51,880 nt of DNA, taken from NCBI GenBank assembly GCA_948602995.1, contig CAPEBR010000007.1, positions 118,565-170,444 of the forward strand, in the 5' to 3' direction. The stretch comes from an uncultured Dorea sp. Its GTDB lineage: Bacteria; Bacillota; Clostridia; Lachnospirales; Lachnospiraceae. Positions 24,928 to 30,830 of the stretch are shown here, piece by piece. Both the position numbers and the translations under genes were made by a program. Below the pieces are notes generated by a model. The model was not told the origin of the DNA, did no database searches, and saw only the letters and a list, made by a program, of their open reading frames with translations. Position 1 is the stretch's first letter. Each line of letters begins with the position of its first letter.

Positions 24928-25944
24928 CTAAATCCGGTTTTTTACTGTACTTTTTTCAACAATCCGTCCTGTAACAATCTGAATCCCTCCATGATAATTC
25001 TGACGCCTGATTTTCTTAATCAAGGATCCAACGCAAACCTCCGACATCTGCTTCATATCTACACTGTATGATGTAATCTGTCCCTTGCCGGTCCGTACAC
25101 CGGCCGGCAGAAAATCATCAAAGCCGACAACCGACACATCTTCTGGAATCGAATATCCCATACTCTCCAGGTTCTGAATCACCACATGGGCAGAAAAATC
25201 ACAGTTACACACATACGAATCCAGATTATATGTCTGCCGCAGGATCTGGTCATAGATCTTTGCATACCGGTCCCGGTCTGGTATCTCCCATCCATCCTCA
25301 AATTCAATGTGATTTTTCCTTAGCGCCTTACGGTATCCCCAGAACCGGTCCGCAATACTGTCTGTAGCAGCAATATTTCCTACAAATCCAATCCTTTTAT
25401 GTCCTTTTCTAATCAGATAGTCCGTAAGCAGATAGGTTCCGTAATATCCATCGGAAATGACAGTGTCAAGCTCAATTGACGGCATATACGTATCAAGAAA
25501 AAACACCGGAAGCTCTGACTGGCAGACGATTTTCTGTATATAGCTCTCATCCATCTGTCCCATAAGAATCAGCCCGTCTACTTTTCCGTCCTGCAGAACT
25601 TTTGGAATGTTCCCCTCCTGTTCATCTTCCTTTGTAAGCAGCTCCAGAATCCCGTAGTATCTGTGATCGTAAAGTGCTTTTACTACCTTTTCATATAGCT
25701 GTCCGTAAAATGAAATTGAGTAGCCGTAGTAATCCTCCGGTACAATTACGCCGATATTACCGGTTTCCACGGGAGCAGACCTTCCCGAAGAGCTCGTCCT
25801 GTATCCCATCCTGTCTGCCACCTGCCTGATCCTTGCCCGGAGCTCATCGCTGACTCCAGGCTTTCCGGACAACGCCTTTGAAACCGCAACGTTGCTTACA
25901 CCCACTTTTGCTGCTATATCCGCTAAAGTAACATCCTTGGCCAT
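24928..25944 (-). CDS. LacI family transcriptional regulator (distal)
   Basis: Product of 338 residues. The helix-turn-helix TLADIAAKVGVSNVAVSKAL is followed by the hinge helix region GVSDELRARIRQVADRMGY and a sugar-sensing domain (DGLILMGQMDESYIQKI, VISDGYYGTYLLTDYLI, RIGFVGNIAATDS, FDDFLPAGVR). I chose the ATG at 25944 because GGAGG lies five bases upstream; the ATG at 25956 has no site. It has its own strong promoter and terminator, so it is a separate transcription unit. Whether it controls the mannan genes or another sugar system is open; its position next to the locus favours the former. Confidence 0.92.
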   Translation of the reverse strand: MAKDVTLADIAAKVGVSNVAVSKALSGKPGVSDELRARIRQVADRMGYRTSSSGRSAPVETGNIGVIVPEDYYGYSISFYGQLYEKVVKALYDHRYYGILELLTKEDEQEGNIPKVLQDGKVDGLILMGQMDESYIQKIVCQSELPVFFLDTYMPSIELDTVISDGYYGTYLLTDYLIRKGHKRIGFVGNIAATDSIADRFWGYRKALRKNHIEFEDGWEIPDRDRYAKIYDQILRQTYNLDSYVCNCDFSAHVVIQNLESMGYSIPEDVSVVGFDDFLPAGVRTGKGQITSYSVDMKQMSEVCVGSLIKKIRRQNYHGGIQIVTGRIVEKSTVKNRI

Positions 25945-26003
25945 GTCTGCCTCCATTCAAATAAACCAAATTAACTTCATTTAACTTTAATCAAATTAAA
26001 TTC

Positions 26004-26032
26004 AATATACCGGAATATTGAAGCATTGTCAA
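26004..26032 (-). promoter_or_regulatory. Promoter of the distal lacI gene, with candidate operators
   Basis: Minus strand TTGACA (26027-26032), 17-base spacer, TATATT (26004-26009). The inverted repeat CAATAT-ACCGGA-ATATTG (26003-26020) spans the -10 and spacer, and TTAA-rich inverted repeats follow at about 25975-26002. Both are plausible autoregulatory operators. Confidence 0.75.
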
Positions 26033-26065
26033 GATGTGCCTTGAATCCACCGCCGGCTTATATCA

Positions 26066-26161
26066 TCAATATAATCTATCCTCGCTTAAGTCTTCTTCGC
26101 TGTAACTGTTTCCAAATACACCTTGCGTCTGCACATATTTTCTGTCCAAATCCAAGAACAT
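26066..26161 (-). CDS. Candidate 31-residue small ORF after the antitoxin gene
   Basis: ATG four bases after the antitoxin stop, ending at TGA; the peptide begins MFLDLDRKYVQTQ and ends SEEDLSEDRLY. The composition looks like real protein rather than random translation. There is no clear ribosome binding site, so it would depend on coupling to the antitoxin, or it may be a leftover of an older gene. Confidence 0.22.
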   Translation of the reverse strand: MFLDLDRKYVQTQGVFGNSYSEEDLSEDRLY

Positions 26162-26165
26162 TTAT

Positions 26166-27209
26166 TTAAAAACTTCTTATTTCTTTTGCCAGGCTAAAAG
26201 GAATAATCTCTCCCGCATTCGTCTCCTTATATGCCTTTTCTTCATGCATATAATCTACAATATCCTTCGCCTTATAATTTTTGAATTTCTCAGCCACCTT
26301 ATCCAGAATAGCCTTTTCTCTATCACTTAATATAGAATAATCCATTCCAACATTGGGATAAACATGAAGCATCGTATCATAGTTATAGCTCATCTCTTCT
26401 TTAATGTTGAGATTTTCAAGATTCATCAAACTATAATGTCCTACAGGCAGGGCTCCCATTGGTTCATGTCTATATACCATACCAGTCATAGCAAAGCCAT
26501 TCTCAATGAATGACAGAACATCCGAATACCACAACATTTTCATCAGTTTTACCTTAAATAAGTTTGATACTTTCTCCGCAATATAGGAAATCACTGCCTC
26601 TATCTTATCAATATTCAAAACCGTAAAACCATTTGAATCAGACGGTTCTTCAAAATTAGCATACTCACCTTCAAAAGTTTGGCGTGTCAGATATTCCTTT
26701 CCATATGAATCAAGCTTTTCAACGGTTTTTGACTTTATTTCCATTCTCTTCATTGGAGTAAATTTATCCGCATTCTTTTTTAAGAATTCTAATGCCTGAA
26801 GTGGATTTTCCTTAATTAGACGAAGCATGGTATCATAAGCCTCATCTTGAATCGCTTTACTCTCGTAACGAGAAATAGTAGCTTCTCCCCATCCCAGAAG
26901 TTTTGCCAAATCAACCTGGGACAGCCCATAGCTTTCTCTTATCTCTACTATCTCATAAGATGTAAGCAAGCCTTTCTTAATACGGTATGCATTTCTAGCA
27001 TTTAAGAGATTTTCATTGGTCATAGTTCCCGTTTCAAATTCATTCTTATCTTCGTCCGCATTGGCACAAAAATAAAACCTCTCCTCGTAGGTTACTTCTT
27101 CTCCCTTTAATACAATCGATGTAACACGTTTTCTTTCTTCAACTTCATGTGTCTTGTCGCATAAAGGGCAATTCATATGAACCTTTCTTAATAATATGCC
27201 GGCCTCCAT
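26166..27209 (-). CDS. Panacea-domain antitoxin with MqsA-like zinc finger and HTH
   Basis: Product of 347 residues with three parts. The N-terminus is an MqsA/YgiT-like zinc ribbon (Cys14, Cys17 in NCPLCD, Cys48 in YFCAN). An Xre-type helix-turn-helix follows (about 85-120, YGLSQVDLAKLLGWGEATIS). The C-terminus is a SocA/DUF4065 Panacea domain (about 205-330, KLMKMLWYSDVLSFIENGFAMTGMVYRHEPMGALPV region). Panacea domains neutralise many unrelated toxins; the HTH would autoregulate. ATG with AGGAGGT seven bases upstream. The toxin-like gene ends 25 bases earlier, toxin first, as in mqsRA. Base composition is more AT-rich than the neighbours, consistent with acquisition. Confidence 0.88.
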   Translation of the reverse strand: MEAGILLRKVHMNCPLCDKTHEVEERKRVTSIVLKGEEVTYEERFYFCANADEDKNEFETGTMTNENLLNARNAYRIKKGLLTSYEIVEIRESYGLSQVDLAKLLGWGEATISRYESKAIQDEAYDTMLRLIKENPLQALEFLKKNADKFTPMKRMEIKSKTVEKLDSYGKEYLTRQTFEGEYANFEEPSDSNGFTVLNIDKIEAVISYIAEKVSNLFKVKLMKMLWYSDVLSFIENGFAMTGMVYRHEPMGALPVGHYSLMNLENLNIKEEMSYNYDTMLHVYPNVGMDYSILSDREKAILDKVAEKFKNYKAKDIVDYMHEEKAYKETNAGEIIPFSLAKEIRSF

Positions 27210-27234
27210 TTTTCTTACCTCCTTTGCAATTCCA

Positions 27235-27504
27235 TTATGCGTAAGGAAATGTCATTTTCTCCTTCGCATAGTGGAACGACACGCATAATACATGTCTCTG
27301 CTGATCTCCTTTAATCTTTAACTTCACATATACAAGCTTACTATTTATATCCTTCCCAAAAACAAATAATAATGGCGGGTTCAAATCGTCTTTATCTATT
27401 TTGGTCTCAGAATACTCTGCTACGGTAAGTTCTTTCAGCCACTCTACTACATCTTCCGTATCGTAATCAAGATCCAATAAAGTATATGGTGTTGAACAGA
27501 ACAT
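27235..27504 (-). CDS. Putative toxin of the Panacea system, MqsR-like
   Basis: Product of 89 residues. The core LKELTVAEYSET ... FVFGKDINSKLVYVKLKIKG ... VLCVSFHYAKEKMTFPY follows the pattern of small MqsR/RelE-fold ribonuclease toxins (LTVxDY, VYIKLKI, SFH). That assignment is from remembered motif pattern, not a search. The N-terminus is shorter than most such toxins. The frame can be extended only to a TTG at 27516, but the predicted transcript start is near 27515, so the ATG at 27504 is preferred. The message would then have a leader of only about 11 bases with AGGG touching the ATG, a nearly leaderless start. First gene of the operon. Confidence 0.75.
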   Translation of the reverse strand: MFCSTPYTLLDLDYDTEDVVEWLKELTVAEYSETKIDKDDLNPPLLFVFGKDINSKLVYVKLKIKGDQQRHVLCVSFHYAKEKMTFPYA

Positions 27505-27508
27505 CCCT

Positions 27509-27543
27509 ACTATCAATTGATAGTATACCCGTCAATTGATAGT
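27509..27543. promoter_or_regulatory. Operator palindromes of the toxin-antitoxin operon
   Basis: A perfect 16-bp palindrome ACTATCAATTGATAGT (27509-27524) covers the predicted transcript start. A second copy, conserved on one side (TCAATTGATAGT, 27532-27543), lies in the promoter spacer. Centres are 19 bp apart, close to two helical turns, as expected for cooperative binding by an HTH antitoxin. Confidence 0.8.
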
Positions 27544-27550
27544 TTGTCAA
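27522..27550 (-). promoter_or_regulatory. Promoter of the toxin-antitoxin operon
   Basis: Minus strand TTGACA (27545-27550), exact 17-base spacer, TATACT (27522-27527). The -35 overlaps the stop codon of the upstream gene remnant. Operator palindromes sit in the spacer and over the start point. Confidence 0.85.
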
Positions 27551-27645
27551 GCAGGCGTCAAATCTTCCCAATCCTCATCATCCTTTAATCCATAGACCAC
27601 CGGATAAAAGGCCGGATCTGAGCCCCACGACCTGCACTCTGGTAT
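27547..27645 (-). pseudogene. C-terminal remnant of an unknown gene
   Basis: An open frame of 32 codons without a start codon ends in FYPVVYGLKDDEDWEDLTPA and TGA. It reads like the conserved tail of a protein, cut off by a stop on its upstream side. It abuts the toxin-antitoxin promoter, which suggests that cassette arrived beside a decaying gene. Confidence 0.35.
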
Positions 27646-27890
27646 TCATCTTAAAGAATTCTTAAGATATAATCTAGTTTTTTATTAAGAATTAAACCCT
27701 ATAATAGTAATATGCGCAGGAACCATACGCCAGGCTAGTTGCTATGAGCAGTCTTTAGGTTATCCTGATGCAGACTGGGACGACATCTTGCAGAAAGCAA
27801 TTTTCATACACGCTCTAGACAAATGAATGATTCTGCGTTATAATGCTTTTAAATAAGAAAGTAAAGAGAAGCCGAAAGGAGGTATGATCT
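27551..27890. other. Intergenic region upstream of the surface protein gene
   Basis: Holds the gene remnant at 27547-27645, an A/T-rich stretch, a start-less plus-strand frame ending LQKAIFIHALDK at 27826, and the surface-protein promoter. The two open fragments suggest degraded genes. No intact gene or RNA is recognised. Confidence 0.5.
27816..27844 (+). promoter_or_regulatory. Promoter of the surface protein gene
   Basis: TAGACA (27816-27821), 17-base spacer, TATAAT (27839-27844). It is about 46 bases before the start codon, and AAAGGAGG lies eight bases before the ATG. Confidence 0.75.
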
Positions 27891-30329
27891 ATGAAGGCTC
27901 CTAAAAAACAGATCACAGTGGCTGCAATGGCTGCAACACTTACACTTACGACAACCGTTACGGCTCCGCCTGTTCTTGTCTGCGCACAGGAGAGCCTGGA
28001 TACGACCCAGCAAGATGTATCTGCCACATCAGATACAACGCAGGCAACAGCAGCAGAGACTTCAAAGGATAATATAAAAGATGCTGTATCTGCTGATGAA
28101 AAAAAGGCAGAAGGCAAGGAAACGAATGACACTACCAAAGCCGACAAAGAGGACGGTAAAAACGACAAAAAAACGAATGCTGTAAAAAAGGCTGCTCCAT
28201 CCAAAGAGCAAAAAGAAACTGCACAGAAAAAAGAAGTAAAAAAGACAAAACAAAAAGCAAGAAAGAACACGCAGAAAAAGGCGGCCAAAAGCACTCAGAA
28301 AAAAGAGGAGAAAGCCGCACAGAAAAAGACAGAGAGTACCGTCAGTAAGAAGATGAAAAAAGCTGTTCAGAAAAAGGCCGAAGAAATGACTGAGATTAAA
28401 ATCAGCGAGAAGACCTTCCCGGACAAAGCCTTTCGGAACTACGTATCAGGAAAGTTTGATACAGATAAGAATGGTTCTCTGTCACAGAAGGAAATCAAGG
28501 CAGTCACAAAGATTGATATCAGCGGCCAGGCCGGTTCTTTTACAAGTCTAAAAGGAATTGAGTATTTTACTTCACTGACAGAACTGAACTGCTCCGGCGC
28601 CGCAATTACCGGGCTGGATGTCAGCAAGAATACTGCCCTTTGCAGTCTGAACTGCAAGAACACAAAGCTTGCATGGCTTAATACCGGAAATAACACCAGC
28701 CTTAAAAAGGCAGAGACAGAGATCAGCCTGACTGCGGACAGTTCTTCCTTTGACCTGGAAGATGAATTTGCAGGAATTGATATTAGTAAAGTTAAAAATA
28801 TGACTGGCGCCACATTAACTAAGGAGACAGTCAGCGGATACTCCTATGATACACCGGTTACCTATGAATATAGCGCTGCTAATAGCAAAAAAGAGGAACC
28901 TGTATTAAAGGTTACTTTAAATCTTAAGGAAGAAAAGCAGACTGCAGAACCGGAGAAATCAGACAAAGATACTGACGCCAGGGTTCCAGAATCTAAAGAT
29001 TCCGACAGTAAAACTTCTAAGGAGGCTGCGGATTCTGACAGCAAGACCTCTGAGGAACCCACTGATTCTGGCCGTGAATCCACTCCCGAATTACCAGGGA
29101 ATCTGAAGGCTGTTTATGGACAGACACTGGCTGACATTACACTTCCAGAAGGATTTTCATGGAAAGATAATAAAGCTTCTGTTGGAAAGGCTGGGGAGAA
29201 TACTTTTACTGTAATTTATAAAGCAAGTGATGCTGCTGACCCTGAAGAACATGAGGTTACGGTTACTGTTGAAAAAGCCACAAACACATGGACAAAGCCT
29301 CTTGCTATAATTGGATGGACCTACGGCAAAACAAAAAATGATCCGTCCGCTACCGCAGCGCATGGAACCGTTACCTATGCGTACTCCTCTTCGGAAAACG
29401 GCACTTATTCAGCAGATGCTCCGACGACAGCAGGCACATGGTATGTAAAGGCTTCTGTAGCAGAGACGAATGATTATACAGGACTTGAAAGCCAGCCTGT
29501 AGCCTTTACGATTGCCAAGGCTGTGCCAGATTACCAGACGCCTTCCGGATTAAAGGCAGCCTATGGGCAGAAACTGAAAGAAGTATCCCTGCCAGATGGT
29601 TTTTCATGGGACAGTGCTTCAAAATCGGTTGGATCGGTTGGAAAGAATACTTTTAAGGCTACTTTTACCCCGACCGATACCTCTAATTATGAAACAGTGA
29701 AAGATATTGATGTTACCGTCAAAGTAGAGCAGGCAGAGAACAGCCAGACAAAGAAGCTTACAATCAAGGACTGGACCTACGGCGACAAAGCAAATAAACC
29801 GGAATTTGAAGCAGAGTTCGGGAAAGCTGAATTCACATACAGCGATAAAGAGGACGGCACCTACAAGAGTGATGTTCCGACGACAGCAGGCACATGGTAT
29901 GTAAAGGCAGCGGTTGAAGAGACAGATAACTACACCGGTGTGGAAAGCAAGCCTGTTTCCTTCAAGATCACACCGAAGGATGGCACTAAGCTCACCATAC
30001 CGACCATTACCTCGACTACAGATACAACAAAGCTAGTCATCAAGGATGGTAATACGACACTGGTATCTGGCAAAGACTACGATATTACCAAGAGACAGGT
30101 TGGAACTACTGTAACCGTTACAATTGCATTTAAAGGCAACTATACCGGAACCGTTACAAGAACCTACACCTCTACTAGCAGCACAACTAGAACAACTACT
30201 GGAACTGCTCCGAGAACGGGCGACAGCACGGATGTAGGTTTATGGAGTTCAAGCCTCCTTCTTTCTGGAGGACTTCTGGCATTCCTTACCAGAAAGAGAA
30301 GAAAAGAAGCGAAATCTGAAGAAGAATAA
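27891..30329 (+). CDS. Sortase-anchored surface protein with LRR and MBG-like repeats
   Basis: Product of 812 residues. A signal peptide (1-32) is followed by a Lys/Gln/Thr-rich low-complexity region (about 60-165) with repeated QKK motifs. Next are an EF-hand-like loop (DTDKNGSLSQKEI, about 185) and leucine-rich turns (LTELNCSGAAITGLDVSKN, about 215-260). An acidic Ser-rich linker (PESKDSDSKTSKE) leads to two long tandem units, each holding a GYGQ-like Ig segment and an MBG/YDG-type segment (WTYG ... TTAGTWYVKA, about 405-695). The C-terminus has APRTGD at 773, a TM helix and KRRK, a noncanonical LPxTG-type sorting signal. A 32-bp stretch is identical in the two units (29421-29452 and 29877-29908). 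Probably an adhesin or wall protein; the ligand is unknown. Confidence 0.85.
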   Translation: MKAPKKQITVAAMAATLTLTTTVTAPPVLVCAQESLDTTQQDVSATSDTTQATAAETSKDNIKDAVSADEKKAEGKETNDTTKADKEDGKNDKKTNAVKKAAPSKEQKETAQKKEVKKTKQKARKNTQKKAAKSTQKKEEKAAQKKTESTVSKKMKKAVQKKAEEMTEIKISEKTFPDKAFRNYVSGKFDTDKNGSLSQKEIKAVTKIDISGQAGSFTSLKGIEYFTSLTELNCSGAAITGLDVSKNTALCSLNCKNTKLAWLNTGNNTSLKKAETEISLTADSSSFDLEDEFAGIDISKVKNMTGATLTKETVSGYSYDTPVTYEYSAANSKKEEPVLKVTLNLKEEKQTAEPEKSDKDTDARVPESKDSDSKTSKEAADSDSKTSEEPTDSGRESTPELPGNLKAVYGQTLADITLPEGFSWKDNKASVGKAGENTFTVIYKASDAADPEEHEVTVTVEKATNTWTKPLAIIGWTYGKTKNDPSATAAHGTVTYAYSSSENGTYSADAPTTAGTWYVKASVAETNDYTGLESQPVAFTIAKAVPDYQTPSGLKAAYGQKLKEVSLPDGFSWDSASKSVGSVGKNTFKATFTPTDTSNYETVKDIDVTVKVEQAENSQTKKLTIKDWTYGDKANKPEFEAEFGKAEFTYSDKEDGTYKSDVPTTAGTWYVKAAVEETDNYTGVESKPVSFKITPKDGTKLTIPTITSTTDTTKLVIKDGNTTLVSGKDYDITKRQVGTTVTVTIAFKGNYTGTVTRTYTSTSSTTRTTTGTAPRTGDSTDVGLWSSSLLLSGGLLAFLTRKRRKEAKSEEE

Positions 30330-30332
30330 ACA

Positions 30333-30378
30333 AAAGCTGGGGACGGGGCATTTTTAAAAATGCCCCGTCCCCAGCTTT
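30333..30378. terminator. 46-bp perfect palindrome, convergent terminator, repeat copy 1
   Basis: Perfect palindrome: the AAAGCTGGGGACGGGGCA arm runs to TTTTT/AAAAA and its exact complement. It can form an extremely stable hairpin with T-runs in both directions and lies between the convergent surface protein and smpB genes. Its inner 36 bp recur at 48755-48790. It also encodes the last residues of SmpB. Confidence 0.85.
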
Positions 30379-30830
30379 CCTTTGAACTCCCGCTCTGCTT
30401 CCCGCTTCTGGTCTTTCTTTGCGATATCCTGCCGCTTATCATAGAGCTTCTTTCCCTTTGCAAGGCCAATCTCCACTTTTACAAGACTTCCTTTAAAATA
30501 AACCTTAAGGGGAACGATTGCCATTCCTTTTTCCTTTGTCTTGCCTAGCATTTTATGGATCTCCTGCTTGTGGAGAAGAAGCTTTCTCACGCGGAGAGGA
30601 TCTTTATTAAAGATATTTCCCTTCTCATAAGGACTGATATGCATACCGTAGATGAATATCTCTCCGTTCTCAATACGGATAAAGGATTCCTTAATACTGC
30701 ATTTTCCCATGCGCAGGGACTTTACCTCTGTCCCGTGAAGGGCGATTCCCGCCTCATAATTCTCCAGGATAAAATAATCATGGTAAGCTTTTTTATTATT
30801 TGCTGCCATTTTACCGTTCGTCTTCGCCAT
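30354..30830 (-). CDS. smpB: SsrA-binding protein SmpB
   Basis: Product of 158 residues. It binds tmRNA and delivers it to stalled ribosomes. Core blocks are NKKAYHDYFILENYEAGI, LHGTEVKSLRMGKCSIKESF, PLRVRKLLLHKQEI and GLAKGKKLYDKRQDIAKKD. I chose the ATG at 30830: GGAGGAG precedes it and MAKTNGK then ANNKKAYHDY is the usual start; a longer frame is unsupported. It overlaps the rnr end by 20 bases. The C-terminal residues KLGTGHF and the stop codon are provided by the palindromic repeat, so the natural basic tail ends inside a mobile-looking sequence. Confidence 0.96.
   Translation of the reverse strand: MAKTNGKMAANNKKAYHDYFILENYEAGIALHGTEVKSLRMGKCSIKESFIRIENGEIFIYGMHISPYEKGNIFNKDPLRVRKLLLHKQEIHKMLGKTKEKGMAIVPLKVYFKGSLVKVEIGLAKGKKLYDKRQDIAKKDQKREAEREFKGKLGTGHF

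Noticed and set aside
26033..26165. Possible further regulatory RNA between the antitoxin and the distal lacI promoter
   Set aside because: No stable hairpin plus T-run and no known RNA motif could be seen; only the weak 31-codon ORF was kept.
27695..27826. Start-less plus-strand frame ending LQKAIFIHALDK
   Set aside because: It has no start codon or ribosome binding site and runs into the surface-protein promoter; treated as a remnant, not a gene.
28070..28390. Lys-rich repetitive stretch considered as a DNA repeat array
   Set aside because: It is irregular low-complexity coding sequence (AAA/CAG-rich codons) within the surface protein, not a CRISPR or satellite array.
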